From Nocardia sp. NBC_01327 (GTDB lineage: Bacteria; Actinomycetota; Actinomycetes; Mycobacteriales; Mycobacteriaceae), in NCBI RefSeq assembly GCF_035958815.1, contig NZ_CP108383.1, positions 3,472,001 through 3,536,000 of the forward strand: DNA of 64,000 bases, in the 5' to 3' direction. Positions 8,669-17,263 of this stretch are shown one piece after another (the first letter of the stretch is position 1; every line of letters begins with the position of its first letter). Made by a program: the position numbers and the translations under genes. The notes below the pieces were generated by a model. That model saw nothing but the letters and a program-made list of their open reading frames with translations, was not told where the DNA came from and did no database searches.

Positions 8669-9982
8669 TCAGGTTGTGACGGTCTCGGGAACGGCGTGCC
8701 GGGCATGCCCGTTGTGCACGCTCGCCTGATCGGCCGGGGCCGTCTCGGGATGCATCCACGCGGGATCGAGCGTCTTGCCGACCTCGAGCCGTCCCTCGCG
8801 CCGCGCGGCCAGGTAGCGGTCGCCCAGCACGCAGAACGCGACGATGAGCAGCAGCCCCCACCCGAAGGTGATGCGCAGGTATTCGAGGTCGCGCCCGATG
8901 CTCTGCCAGCGGTCCGAAAGCCACTTGTCGTAGGACATGAACCCGAATACCGCGACCCACGCCGGCCAGTTCCGCATCACCGAATTGCGTTGCACCACGG
9001 TCATGATCATGGGGATCAGGAACATCGAGTAGTACATCTGCCCCAGCGAGCCGAGCAGCATGGTGCCGCCGAAGAGAATGCCCGAGGCGGTGCAGATGAA
9101 GAAGACCTCGTCGTCGCGGTAGTACCGGTACAGCAGCCACAGCGAGATCAGCACCATCACGCCGAGGACGATGCGGATGGTCCAGGTCAGCCACTCCGCG
9201 ACGCCGTAGTACATGGCATTGCCGACGATCGCGCTGTTGAAGTAGTCCCGGGACTCGGCCAGGTACGGCAGCGTATGGCTCCAGAACCGCCCGTAGTCCA
9301 CGATCAGCGGCCACGCGAGCAGGTTCAGCACCACCGGGATGCCCAGCGCGGTGATGAACACCTTCCACTGCCCGCGCACCAGCGGGATCAGCAGCAGCGG
9401 GGCGATCAGCGGACCCTTCACCGCTATCGCCAATCCCAATGCCACACCGGCCCACAGATCCCGGCGTTTGAGCAGCAGATGGATGAACGCGACCATCGCC
9501 ATCAGCAGACAGCCGTCGATATTCGTGAAGACGAGTGTGTTGATCACCGTCTCCGACATGAACATGGCCAGCAGCAACGCCGGTGCGGCAACCGAATTGA
9601 GCGTGAAGTTGAACAGCTTCAGCAGCAGGTACCAGGCCACCAGAATGGCGATCGCATTGATCAGGATGAAGCACCAGCGGGACTTCTCCGGATCGATGAT
9701 GGCCAGCGGCGCGATCATCAGCGTGCCACTGGGCGGGTACAGGTAGTGCGGGTCGGTCGAGTTGAAGTTCTCGGCGTAGATCGCCCGATGGTTCAGGAAC
9801 GCCAGCGAAGCGTTGTACACGGGCTTGAAGTCATCGGTGATCGTCACATTGACGGCCTTGATGAAGACCCGATGCAGCACAGTCAGGACCGCTAACGGCC
9901 ACAGAGCGAAGTTCAGGACCTCGGCGGTGGTGCGAGCGGTGCGGGGCTCGAGCTGGCGAAGGAACACTCGGGCACGGTACAC
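8669..9982 (-). CDS. aftC: AftC-like arabinofuranosyltransferase (GT87/DUF2029 membrane protein)
   Basis: Polytopic membrane glycosyltransferase, 437 aa, with about ten hydrophobic segments and a cytosolic C-terminal tail. Family GT87 enzymes use decaprenyl-phosphate sugars; AftC adds alpha-1,3-arabinofuranosyl branches to arabinogalactan and lipoarabinomannan on the outer face of the membrane. Support comes from length (about 430 aa in mycobacteria), the TDDFKPVYNASLAFLNH...YLYPPSGTL loop after the first TM segment, and gene order: msrB on one side and the Rv2672-like hydrolase on the other. Acidic residues of that loop are the likely catalytic site. Whether it is AftC itself or a close GT87 relative rests partly on synteny. 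Confidence 0.85.
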   Translation of the reverse strand: MYRARVFLRQLEPRTARTTAEVLNFALWPLAVLTVLHRVFIKAVNVTITDDFKPVYNASLAFLNHRAIYAENFNSTDPHYLYPPSGTLMIAPLAIIDPEKSRWCFILINAIAILVAWYLLLKLFNFTLNSVAAPALLLAMFMSETVINTLVFTNIDGCLLMAMVAFIHLLLKRRDLWAGVALGLAIAVKGPLIAPLLLIPLVRGQWKVFITALGIPVVLNLLAWPLIVDYGRFWSHTLPYLAESRDYFNSAIVGNAMYYGVAEWLTWTIRIVLGVMVLISLWLLYRYYRDDEVFFICTASGILFGGTMLLGSLGQMYYSMFLIPMIMTVVQRNSVMRNWPAWVAVFGFMSYDKWLSDRWQSIGRDLEYLRITFGWGLLLIVAFCVLGDRYLAARREGRLEVGKTLDPAWMHPETAPADQASVHNGHARHAVPETVTT

Positions 9983-10024
9983 CGAATACCCCGGTCACCG
10001 TTGCGCGGACCCGCCGCGACGGGC

Positions 10025-10043
10025 CCCGCCAAATGTTGGCGGG
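10025..10043 (-). terminator. Hairpin between the hydrolase and aftC genes
   Basis: CCCGCCAA (10025-10032) and TTGGCGGG (10036-10043) form a perfect 8-bp stem with a 3-nt loop, 37 nt past the end of the leftward hydrolase gene. No U-tract follows. It probably ends or attenuates transcripts before the aftC-like gene. Confidence 0.5.
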
Positions 10044-10079
10044 TCGTGTTGTTGCGGAGTGGCTGCCGAGTAGAACCAG

Positions 10080-11642
10080 CTAGGCCGGGCAGGCGGTGCC
10101 GTCCTCGGGCAGCGTGGCGTCTTTCAGGTAGTCGGTGACAGCCTGCTGGACACACCCGGAGTGCGCGAAGGCCGGGTGCCCCCAGCCCTGCCATTCCACG
10201 GTGGAGGTGCGCGCCCCGGCCGCGCCGAGCGCACCGGTGACGGTCGGCCTGCTGTCGACCCCGGCGACGGGATCGGCGTCGCCGCCGACAACCAGTACGG
10301 GCCGATCGAACTTGTCCGGCATGGCGATCGCGGTGGCGCTGGGCCAGGCCGAACAGTCCATCAGATCGATGGCCGCGAACCTGCCGAACACCGTGTACTT
10401 GCCCGCCCACTGGCTCTCGAGCTCTTTGGCGCGGACCGGAGTGGTGGGTTGCAGATTGTCACTGCACCGATTCACGAATTCGCCGTCATTGTCGACCGCC
10501 GCGGTCTGGCGCAGCACGATCGGCGTAATGGGCCCGCGATCACCGCGCCCGAGAGCCGAAAGCGCATCGGCGAATTCGGTCAGCTGCGGGTTCGCCAGCG
10601 TGCGCGGATCGCTGAGGAAGCCGTTGAGCGTGGTCACCAGCGCCGATGCGGACAGATCCCCGAATTCGCCGTTACCGGCCCGGTTGACCAGCGTGACGAT
10701 GGCGGCATGCGGATCGCTGCCCAGCGAACAGTTCAGCGCCGCACAGCGTTGCGCGAAGCCGGTCAGCGCCGCCTCGGCCCCGCGGACCTGCTGTTCGCTG
10801 CGCCCGACGGCGTCCAGACCGACCGCCTGCGGTGAATCGAGCACCACCCGGCCGAGGTGATCGCCGTACTTGTGCGCATAGCTGAGCGCGACCGTCGCAC
10901 CGCTGCCGGTGCCCATGAGCGCGATGTGATCGACCTGCCAGGCCTTGCGCAGCTGGTCGATGTCATCGGCGGCGTGTGCGGCATCGAAGGTGCCCTGTGC
11001 GGGGGAGAGGAAGTCCAGGCACGCGATGGTGGCGTCCTGGCTGGCCTTGGCCACCGCGTCCACGGGATCGGTTGTGCCGCGTGTGAATTGGGCCTGATCG
11101 GTGATCGCCTTGCGAATATCGTCGGTCAGGCAGCTGACCGGCTGTGAGCTGCCGATCCCGCGCCGATCGATGGCCACGATGGGCCGCGCCGCCAGCAGCG
11201 CCCCGGCCGGACTGGCCGCGAGACCCGCCAGCGTGGCGGTGGAGGCCCGGTCGTACCCCGACGTCAGCACCAGCGGCACGGCGTCTTTCGGAGTCCGGTC
11301 GTAGCGGGCCCGCATGGCCGCGGTGCGGAAATTACCGCCGACCGCACCGCCGGCATCGACCTGGGTGCTGAATTCGGCGCAGTCGAGAATGAGCCCCTGC
11401 GGCGGTGCGCCCAGTGACAGCAGGCTGAAGGTCGGCGCGGTGCAGTCGTGCCACGCGAGATCGGTCTTGGGCAGTTCGGGTGCGGGCGGCGCGGGTGGAC
11501 CCGAGGCGGTGGTCACCGCGACCCCCGCCTGATGGGGGTGTTCCACGGCGACGGCGGGCCGGTCGGAGGGCCCGGCGCCACAGCCGGTGGTCACCAGGAT
11601 CGAAAGTGTGGACGCCAGCAGAGCGGCCCGAGTCCAGCGCAT
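10080..11642 (-). CDS. Exported TAP-family alpha/beta hydrolase (Rv2672-like)
   Basis: Secreted or lipid-anchored serine hydrolase of 520 aa. The N-terminus is a hydrophobic signal followed by TTGCGAG, a weak lipobox (Cys21). Residues 60-500 carry an alpha/beta-hydrolase fold with a C-terminal TAP-like peptidase segment: DRRGIGSSQPV, a nucleophile turn LMGTGSGATVALSY, acid loop VVGGDADPV and histidine in WQGWGHPAF. The nucleophile turn has Thr where the first Gly of GxSxG is usual. It lies between the aftC-like and ribD-like genes, as does mycobacterial Rv2672, annotated there as a possible secreted protease. The substrate is unknown. Confidence 0.8.
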   Translation of the reverse strand: MRWTRAALLASTLSILVTTGCGAGPSDRPAVAVEHPHQAGVAVTTASGPPAPPAPELPKTDLAWHDCTAPTFSLLSLGAPPQGLILDCAEFSTQVDAGGAVGGNFRTAAMRARYDRTPKDAVPLVLTSGYDRASTATLAGLAASPAGALLAARPIVAIDRRGIGSSQPVSCLTDDIRKAITDQAQFTRGTTDPVDAVAKASQDATIACLDFLSPAQGTFDAAHAADDIDQLRKAWQVDHIALMGTGSGATVALSYAHKYGDHLGRVVLDSPQAVGLDAVGRSEQQVRGAEAALTGFAQRCAALNCSLGSDPHAAIVTLVNRAGNGEFGDLSASALVTTLNGFLSDPRTLANPQLTEFADALSALGRGDRGPITPIVLRQTAAVDNDGEFVNRCSDNLQPTTPVRAKELESQWAGKYTVFGRFAAIDLMDCSAWPSATAIAMPDKFDRPVLVVGGDADPVAGVDSRPTVTGALGAAGARTSTVEWQGWGHPAFAHSGCVQQAVTDYLKDATLPEDGTACPA

Positions 11643-11678
11643 GCGGTACAGCCTGCCAGGTCCGGCGTCCGGTTTCAG

Positions 11679-12467
11679 CTACAGGGTGTGATGGGCGACC
11701 CAGCGAGTCAGGATGGTGCCGTCGTCGTCGAAGAGCAGATGACGGCAAGTCATGGGCGTGGGCATGGCATTGGGGGACACGGCGATTCGCCGTTCCGTCC
11801 CCGCGACCAGCATCGGAGACAGTGTGAGGCACAGTTCGTCGACGGCCTGGGCGACGATGAGATCACCGAAGAGCGCGGGCCCGCCCTCGCACAGAACCCG
11901 TCTCATGTCGAGTTCCTCCAGGGCGTTGCGCAGCCCGTCTGCGGTGACACTGGTCGCGCCGGCTTCGATCACCTGGCCGCCCGCCTCGGTGATCGCCTTC
12001 TTGCGGTCGGCGGGCGCGGCGGCGGTGGTCAGCACGATCGGCCGCGCACCGGTGTCGGTGAACAGTCTGCTGGTCGGATCGAGGTCCGCGGAGGCGGTCA
12101 CCACCGCGATGCGCGGCGCCGCTCCGGTCGGATCGCCGCCGAACCCGTGATGATGCAGCCGCATGCGCAGCTGTGAATCGGTGTGTGCCGCACCGTAATT
12201 CTCCGCCCGCGCGGTGCCCGCGCCGACCACCACCACATCGGCCAGATCGCGCAGGATCTGGAAGACCTTCTTATCGGCGGGCGTCCCCAGACCTCCGGAG
12301 CGGCCGTCGATGGTGACCGCCCCGTCGATGCTGGTCAAGAAGTTGACCCGAATCCACGGCGCCGCGGGCCCGGCCGGGTACGCGTACAGCGCCAGCAGGT
12401 CGTCGTGGTTGAGCTCTGTGAGCTGGATCGCATTGGGCATACGCTGCATGAGAACCGATTCCACCAC
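11679..12467 (-). CDS. RibD-C-type pyrimidine/dihydrofolate reductase (Rv2671-like)
   Basis: NADPH-dependent reductase of 262 aa built only from the RibD C-terminal domain (the dihydrofolate-reductase fold). WIRVNFLTSIDGAVTIDGRSGGLGTPADKKVF is the N-terminal core, VVVGAGTARAENYG the nucleotide loop, and RRVLCEGGPALFGDLI the conserved C-terminal motif. The mycobacterial counterpart Rv2671 is linked to riboflavin-type chemistry and can act as a back-up dihydrofolate reductase when over-expressed. GTG 12467 is taken as the start, but ATG 12448 and ATG 12440 are also possible. It is divergent from zapE, with only 17 nt between the two GTG codons. Confidence 0.82.
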   Translation of the reverse strand: MVESVLMQRMPNAIQLTELNHDDLLALYAYPAGPAAPWIRVNFLTSIDGAVTIDGRSGGLGTPADKKVFQILRDLADVVVVGAGTARAENYGAAHTDSQLRMRLHHHGFGGDPTGAAPRIAVVTASADLDPTSRLFTDTGARPIVLTTAAAPADRKKAITEAGGQVIEAGATSVTADGLRNALEELDMRRVLCEGGPALFGDLIVAQAVDELCLTLSPMLVAGTERRIAVSPNAMPTPMTCRHLLFDDDGTILTRWVAHHTL

Positions 12468-12484
12468 GTAACTACGCTGTCGCC

Positions 12485-13510
12485 GTGCAACAACGCCTTG
12501 TCGATCGCCATCCGGAGGTTCCGGCAGACCAGCTCGTGGCGCAGATGGTTCCCCCGCCGACCTTCGACGAGGTGAGCTTCGCCAGCTACATCCCGGATCC
12601 GAAGGAGCCGTCGCAGGCGGCTGCCGTGCGCAAAGCCGAGGAATTCGCCGCCCAGGTCACCAAGCTGCATCAGGCTGCCTCGAAGAAGCCCCTGTTCGGC
12701 AAGAAGAAGCCGGTGTCGGGCATCGGCCTGTATCTGGACGGTGGCTTCGGTGTGGGCAAGACCCACCTGCTGGCCTCGATCTATCACAGCGTGCCGGGGC
12801 CGAAATCCTTCGGCACCTTCGGTGAGGTGACCAATCTGGTCGGCGCACTGGGCTTCAACAATGCCGTCGACCGCCTCGCGGGCAATAGCGTGCTCTGCAT
12901 CGACGAGTTCGAGCTCGATGATCCGGGCGACACCATGCTGGTGTCGCGGCTGCTCGCGGAGCTGACCGCGCGCGGTGTGTCGATTGTCGCAACGTCGAAC
13001 ACCTTGCCCGGTCAGCTGGGTGAGGGGCGTTTCGCCGCCTCGGATTTCATGCGTGAGATCAAGAAGCTCGGTTCGCTGTTCGAGCCCATTCGCGTCGACG
13101 GCCCGGACTACCGGCACCGCGATCTGCCGCCCGCCCCGGAGCCGACCGCGCCCGAGCATCTGGCCGAGAAGGCCGCTGCCACACCGGGTTCCACGCTCGA
13201 CGACTTCGACGCGCTGCTGAAGCATCTGAGCACGCTGCACCCGTCCAAGTACAACGCGCTGATTCAGGGCGTGTCGGCGGTGTTCATCTCCGATGTGCAC
13301 ACCGTGACCGACCAAGCGGTCGCTTTGCGTATTGTGGTCTTGGCCGACCGGCTCTACGACGCGGGAACTCCCGTCACCGTTTCCGGAGCCAAGTTGGACC
13401 AGATTTTCTCGCAGGAAATGCTCGATGGTGGATACCGCAAGAAGTATCTGCGTGCCATTTCGCGCCTGCTGGCGCTGTCCCGGTTCGAAACCCCGGCAGC
13501 CACTTCGTAA
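12485..13510 (+). CDS. zapE: ZapE/AFG1-family ATPase
   Basis: P-loop ATPase of the AFG1 family, 341 aa. Walker A is GGFGVGKTHL (about residue 85), Walker B is VLCIDEFELDD, and sensor-1 is SIVATSNTLPGQLGEGRF. Proteobacterial ZapE acts at the division ring; the actinobacterial role is unproven. GTG 12485 is the start, with no clear ribosome site, so a leaderless transcript is possible. Synteny matches M. tuberculosis Rv2670c. A decayed copy of about 80 nt from its 3' end lies at 14470-14552, showing that this part of the gene was once duplicated together with the phosphatase that follows. Confidence 0.88.
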   Translation: MQQRLVDRHPEVPADQLVAQMVPPPTFDEVSFASYIPDPKEPSQAAAVRKAEEFAAQVTKLHQAASKKPLFGKKKPVSGIGLYLDGGFGVGKTHLLASIYHSVPGPKSFGTFGEVTNLVGALGFNNAVDRLAGNSVLCIDEFELDDPGDTMLVSRLLAELTARGVSIVATSNTLPGQLGEGRFAASDFMREIKKLGSLFEPIRVDGPDYRHRDLPPAPEPTAPEHLAEKAAATPGSTLDDFDALLKHLSTLHPSKYNALIQGVSAVFISDVHTVTDQAVALRIVVLADRLYDAGTPVTVSGAKLDQIFSQEMLDGGYRKKYLRAISRLLALSRFETPAATS

Positions 13511-13553
13511 TTGCCCTGGCCGCGTGCCGGGTGCTCGAGAAAGGGAAGTTCGT

Positions 13554-14381
13554 ATGATCCGACCTCGTCTGCTCGGCGCGTCGCTGGTGCTGGCCTCCGC
13601 GCTGTCCTTCGGCTCGCTGCCCGCCATCGCGCTGGCCGACCAGCCCGCGCCCTCGGCGGTGCAGCCGCCCGCGGCCACCGGCAATGTGGTCCTGAACACG
13701 GCCGACCGCTCGCTGAACCTGCAGGGCGTGGTGAACGCCCGGGACGCCGGCGGTTACAAGACCACCGACGGGCGCACCGTGCGCACCGGGCTGGTCTATC
13801 GCACCGGCGACCTGAGCAAGGCGACCGATGCCGATCTGGCCGACCTGTCGGGTCGCAATGTGAAGGCCGTGCACGATCTGCGCACCAGCTACGAGCAGCA
13901 GTTCATGGGCGTGGACAAGGTTCCGGCCGGCGCCACCGAGTACCACAACGACATTATCGGCCAGGCCCCGCCGCAGGTCATGGCGTCCACGCTGGTCGCG
14001 GGCGCGGACCTGTACCGCGCGTTCATCACCGCCCCGGGCGCGAGCGAGGGCTTCGCCGACGTGCTGCGCGATATCGCCTACAACGACGGCGCCGTGCTGT
14101 TCCACTGCAGCGCGGGCAAGGACCGCACCGGCTGGACTTCGGCTGTGCTGCTGACCATTCTGGGCGTCGACCACGACACCGTGCAGTACGACTACCTGCT
14201 GTCGAACTACTACCGCGGCGCCAAGGACGGCGACATGCTCAACGGCGTCACCGCCTCGGCGCTGGCCGCGGCGTTCGACCAGGTCAACCAGAGCTACGGC
14301 AGCTTCGACAACTACGTGCACGAGGGCCTGAAGCTCACCGACGCGGATGTCTCGGCGCTGAAGGCGAAACTGCTTTCCTGA
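13554..14381 (+). CDS. Secreted PtpB-like tyrosine/lipid phosphatase, copy 1
   Basis: Exported phosphatase of 275 aa. A Sec signal (RLLGASLVLASALSFGSLPAIALADQ) precedes the domain. NLQGVVNARDAGGYKTTDGRTVRTGLVYRTGDLS and the P-loop HCSAGKDRTGWTSAV are the hallmarks of the MptpB-type (Y_phosphatase3) family; the Cys is the nucleophile, and the Lys after AG is typical of members that also act on phosphoinositides. ATG 13554 follows GAAAGGGAAG at 13539-13548. The gene begins 43 nt after zapE and ends at a strong terminator. It is a tandem duplicate of the gene at 14586. Target and site of action outside the cell are unknown. Confidence 0.9.
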   Translation: MIRPRLLGASLVLASALSFGSLPAIALADQPAPSAVQPPAATGNVVLNTADRSLNLQGVVNARDAGGYKTTDGRTVRTGLVYRTGDLSKATDADLADLSGRNVKAVHDLRTSYEQQFMGVDKVPAGATEYHNDIIGQAPPQVMASTLVAGADLYRAFITAPGASEGFADVLRDIAYNDGAVLFHCSAGKDRTGWTSAVLLTILGVDHDTVQYDYLLSNYYRGAKDGDMLNGVTASALAAAFDQVNQSYGSFDNYVHEGLKLTDADVSALKAKLLS

Positions 14382-14407
14382 CAACAGCTTTCACCAGTTG
14401 AATAGCG

Positions 14408-14445
14408 AAAGGCCGGGCCGGGAGCATACTTCCGGCCCGGCCTTT
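14408..14445 (+). terminator. Strong terminator between the two phosphatase genes
   Basis: AAAGGCCGGGCCGG (14408-14421) pairs perfectly with CCGGCCCGGCCTTT (14432-14445), followed by TTTG. The 14-bp stem, short loop and T-rich end make this the clearest terminator in the window. Confidence 0.85.
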
Positions 14446-14469
14446 TGTACAGGCCCGGTCCTGGTGTTC

Positions 14470-14552
14470 GAGGTGTTTCCGCGGTGTTCATCTGTCTTGT
14501 GCGCAACGTGAACGAACAAGCATTTGCTTTGCGTACTGTGTGGCCGACCGGC
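14470..14552 (+). pseudogene. Decayed copy of the zapE 3' region
   Basis: This stretch reads VSAVFICLVRNVNEQAFALRTV, which aligns with VSAVFISDVHTVTDQAVALRIV encoded near 13270-13340 in zapE. The DNA also matches closely (GCGGTGTTCATCT, GCTTTGCGTA, GGCCGACCGG). It then joins directly to the ribosome-site region CCGGGT...GAAAGGGAA that also precedes the first phosphatase. It is the left-hand scar of the tandem duplication that produced the second phosphatase gene; the zapE segment between was deleted. Confidence 0.75.
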
Positions 14553-14585
14553 GGCATGCCGGGTCTCCACGAAAGGGAACTACCT

Positions 14586-15452
14586 ATGATTCGCCCCCGC
14601 CTGCTAGGCGCCTCGCTACTGCTGGCTTCCGCGCTGTCGATCGGCTCGATGCCCGCCGCGGCGCTGGCGGATACCGGCTCCGCGGGCTCGGGTTCCTCGG
14701 GTTCGTCCTCCGGCTCGTCCTCGTCGTCGGTTCAGCCGCCGACCCCGACCGGCAGCGTCGTGCTGAGCATCACCGACCGGAATCTGAACCTGTCGGGTGT
14801 GCAGAACGCGCGTGACGCGGGCGGCTACCGGACCACCGACGGCCACACCGTCCGGCCCGGCCTGGTGTACCGCACCGCCGCGCTGAACGGCGCCAGCGAT
14901 ACGGATCTGGCCAATCTGGTTGCGCGGAACGTGAAGTCGGTCCACGATCTGCGCACCAGCGCCGAGCAGTCGCTGTCGGGCGCGGACAAGGTTCCGGCCG
15001 GGGCCACCGAGTACCACAATGACATCATCGGTCAGGCGTCTCCGCTGGTGGGGTTGTCCACGGGCTCCGGTGGCGGCGCCCTGTACCAGGCGTTCATCAC
15101 CGCGCCGGGCGCGAACGCGGGCTTCGCCGCGGTGCTGCGCGATATCGAGACCAATCCGGGCGCGGTGCTGTACCACTGCACGGCGGGCAAGGATCGCACC
15201 GGCTGGACTTCCGCTGTGCTGCTGACGATCCTGGGCGTCGACCATGACACCGTGGTCTACGACTTCATGCTGTCGAACTACTACCGCGGCGCCCAGGCCG
15301 GCGACACGCTCAACGGTGTGACCGCCTCGGAGCTGGAAACCGCCTTCTCCCAGGCGAATACCACCTACGGCAGCTTCGCGAACTACGTCAGCACCGGCCT
15401 CGGCCTCACCGCCACCGATATCGCCACCCTGAAGGCGAAACTGCTCGTCTGA
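14586..15452 (+). CDS. Secreted PtpB-like tyrosine/lipid phosphatase, copy 2
   Basis: Tandem paralogue of the gene at 13554, 288 aa, with the same signal peptide style, the ARDAGGYRTTDGHTVRPGLVYRTA core and the P-loop HCTAGKDRTGWTSAV. It differs by a Gly/Ser linker (GSAGSGSSGSSSGSSSSS) between signal and domain, which tethers or spaces the domain. ATG 14586 follows GAAAGGGAAC at 14571-14580. A separate terminator precedes it, so it needs its own promoter, probably in the duplicated zapE remnant. Conserved catalytic residues suggest it is active. Confidence 0.9.
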   Translation: MIRPRLLGASLLLASALSIGSMPAAALADTGSAGSGSSGSSSGSSSSSVQPPTPTGSVVLSITDRNLNLSGVQNARDAGGYRTTDGHTVRPGLVYRTAALNGASDTDLANLVARNVKSVHDLRTSAEQSLSGADKVPAGATEYHNDIIGQASPLVGLSTGSGGGALYQAFITAPGANAGFAAVLRDIETNPGAVLYHCTAGKDRTGWTSAVLLTILGVDHDTVVYDFMLSNYYRGAQAGDTLNGVTASELETAFSQANTTYGSFANYVSTGLGLTATDIATLKAKLLV

Positions 15453-15480
15453 CAGCGGATATCAGTGCGTGACAGCTGAA

Positions 15481-15515
15481 AAGGCCAGGCCGGAAACAGA
15501 TTCCAGCCTGGCCTT
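15481..15515. terminator. Bidirectional terminator between convergent genes
   Basis: AAGGCCAGGC (15481-15490) pairs with GCCTGGCCTT (15506-15515), and the inner GGAA/TTCC extends the stem. It lies between the phosphatase gene and the convergent MpaB-like gene and can serve both. Confidence 0.7.
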
Positions 15516-15536
15516 CGCCTATCCTGTCCGATAGCC

Positions 15537-16487
15537 TCAGCTGGCTTCGGCGACCTGATTCTGCTTGCCGCGCAAGCTGTATCGTTCCCGCGCCTGCGCC
15601 GGCGTGATCGTCTCCAGCATGGTGGGCAGATCCTTCGACAGGTGCTGCTTCAGAATCTGCCCCGCCATCGGCGCGATGAACGGCGCGGCCGTGAGCAGCC
15701 CGAACGATCCGAACAGCGTGAACAGCCACACGATGATCTTCGCGGGCAGCTTCACCAGCGGATCGGAGATGCGAGGCACGTTGTAGCGCCCCAGCTTTCG
15801 CATCCACATCGGCGTGAGCGCGGAGGTGGTCAGCGAAAGCGCGATGCTGCCGAGCGCGTAGATGATGCCCGCCCCATTGCGCGGTGAGGTGCGCAGCAGC
15901 TGGTGCATGCCCTCCTCGGCGCGGACCGAGCTGCACAGGCGCGGTTTCACCTGCTCGAAGTAGGCGCGGATGCCCTCGCGAGTGCGCGGCACGTCCTCGG
16001 GTTTGCAGGTCTGCAGTTCCGCCGCGATCGCGCATTCTTCCCAGTAGCGCAGCTCGTCCTCCGGGCTGAGCGGTCCGGGCCCGTACACCTCGTACGCCTT
16101 CAGTACCGAGTGCCAGCCGGTGATGTGGATCCACAGCTGCGTTTCCGGGCTGTTGGCGGCATAGCGCTTGCCGGTGATGGGTTCGATGCCGGTCATCGGG
16201 GCGTGGATCTGCATGAGGTGCTCGGAGGCCTGGATGGCGGTGCGCCCGTCGCCGATCGCAACCAGCAGGAAGTACGCGAAGGTGTGGTCGAGCCGCTGCC
16301 GGGGGTTGGTGTAGATGCGGCGGGTATCGGCCACCGCCGCGGTCAGGAACGGGTCGAAATGCTCGAGGACTACCGCGCGCTGGAAGCCGATGACCGCGGT
16401 CGGCGCGGTCCAGATCTTCCAGCTCGGGGAGTCGGGCCCGAAGAACCCGTAGTCGTCCCGGCGAAGGGTGGTCGGATCGAAGCCCAT
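15537..16487 (-). CDS. MpaB/latex-clearing-type oxygenase (DUF2236 family)
   Basis: Probable haem oxygenase-type protein of 316 aa in the DUF2236/MpaB family, whose known members include latex-clearing and fungal MpaB enzymes. Seen: SPSWKIWTAPTAVIGFQRAVVLEHFDPFLTAAV, RLDHTFAYFLLVAIGDGRTAI, and a histidine-rich centre (HAPMTGI, WIHITGWHSVLKAYEVYG) that would carry haem and base residues; TM-like segments lie at 255-300. ATG 16487 is chosen over an upstream ATG because AGGGAG lies 7 nt before it. It is divergent from a TetR regulator over a 128-bp gap with paired operator-like repeats, so it is the likely target. Substrate unknown. Confidence 0.78.
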   Translation of the reverse strand: MGFDPTTLRRDDYGFFGPDSPSWKIWTAPTAVIGFQRAVVLEHFDPFLTAAVADTRRIYTNPRQRLDHTFAYFLLVAIGDGRTAIQASEHLMQIHAPMTGIEPITGKRYAANSPETQLWIHITGWHSVLKAYEVYGPGPLSPEDELRYWEECAIAAELQTCKPEDVPRTREGIRAYFEQVKPRLCSSVRAEEGMHQLLRTSPRNGAGIIYALGSIALSLTTSALTPMWMRKLGRYNVPRISDPLVKLPAKIIVWLFTLFGSFGLLTAAPFIAPMAGQILKQHLSKDLPTMLETITPAQARERYSLRGKQNQVAEAS

Positions 16488-16524
16488 CGGTTCACTCCCT
16501 TGTGCGCTGCCCGCCTCAGCGGCG

Positions 16525-16575
16525 AATACAACGCCACCGTAGCAATTGGTCGCGCGTAATACAACGGTCGCGTAG
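16525..16575. promoter_or_regulatory. Paired TetR operator-like repeats
   Basis: Two copies of AATACAACG-N4-CGTAG lie at 16525-16542 and 16558-16575, 33 bp apart, in the gap between the MpaB-like gene and the TetR gene. Each contains the imperfect palindrome CWACG-N4-CGTWG. Position and repetition suggest that the adjacent TetR protein binds here and controls both directions. Confidence 0.6.
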
Positions 16576-16615
16576 GATTTCCTCGAGAAGGCGAGTCGGC
16601 GGAGGTGTGGCAGCA

Positions 16616-17263
16616 GTGACGGAATCGGGTACGGCGACCGAACGGCCGCGACGTCGGTATGCCCCGCGCCTGCCACCCGAGCAGCGCCGGGCGCAGCTGC
16701 TCGACGCCGCCTTCGAGGTCCTGACCCGGGTGGAGCTGCACGAACTCAGCATGGAGGCGGTCGCGCAGGCGGCGGGTGTGGGAAAACCGGTGCTGTACAC
16801 CGTGTTCAAGACCCGCGCCGATCTGGTCGAGGCACTGCTCGAACGCGAGCGCGAACTGGCGCTCGAGCAGGTGGTGACCACCCTGCCGACGGATCTGCTT
16901 GGCGCGGATCCGGTGGTGGCGGCCTCCTCGGCGGTCGAGGCGTTTGTCGGTGTGGTGCTTGCCAATCCGACGCGCTGGCGGCTGATCCTGGCGAGCCCCG
17001 GTAGTGCGCCGGCGGAATACCGTGCGGCACTGCGCAGTTCCCGCACCGGCATCTTCGAGCAGGCCGAGGCGCTCGTCCGCATGGGCGCGGCACTCGATCC
17101 GCGCTGGGCCACAGTCGATTCCGGCCTGCTCACCAATTCCCTGCTCACCGTCGCGGAGATGCTGGGCGGGCTCGCGGTCAGCGAGCCGGACGAATATCCC
17201 GCGCAGCGACTGGAAGGGTTCGTCCGCGCCATCGTCCAGCTGCTGACCGGCGGCCGAGAATAA
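16616..17263 (+). CDS. TetR-family transcriptional regulator
   Basis: Repressor-type protein of 215 aa. The N-terminal DNA-binding domain is complete (RRAQLLDAAFEVLTRVELHELSMEAVAQAAGVGKPVLYTVFKTRADLVEALL), with the C-terminal ligand/dimer domain following. GTG 16616 is the start because GGAGG is at 16601-16605; GTG 16607 is too close and upstream codons are poor in coding character. It is divergent from the MpaB-like oxygenase and probably regulates it together with itself. The ABC-F gene follows on the same strand but has its own promoter. Confidence 0.88.
   Translation: MTESGTATERPRRRYAPRLPPEQRRAQLLDAAFEVLTRVELHELSMEAVAQAAGVGKPVLYTVFKTRADLVEALLERERELALEQVVTTLPTDLLGADPVVAASSAVEAFVGVVLANPTRWRLILASPGSAPAEYRAALRSSRTGIFEQAEALVRMGAALDPRWATVDSGLLTNSLLTVAEMLGGLAVSEPDEYPAQRLEGFVRAIVQLLTGGRE

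Noticed and set aside
8597..9895. Long rightward open frame opposite the aftC-like gene
   Set aside because: Translation is His/Arg/Gln-rich with no domain, typical antisense shadow of a GC-rich membrane-protein gene.
12335..13699. 454-residue leftward open frame opposite zapE
   Set aside because: Shadow frame without domains; zapE has Walker A, Walker B and sensor motifs.
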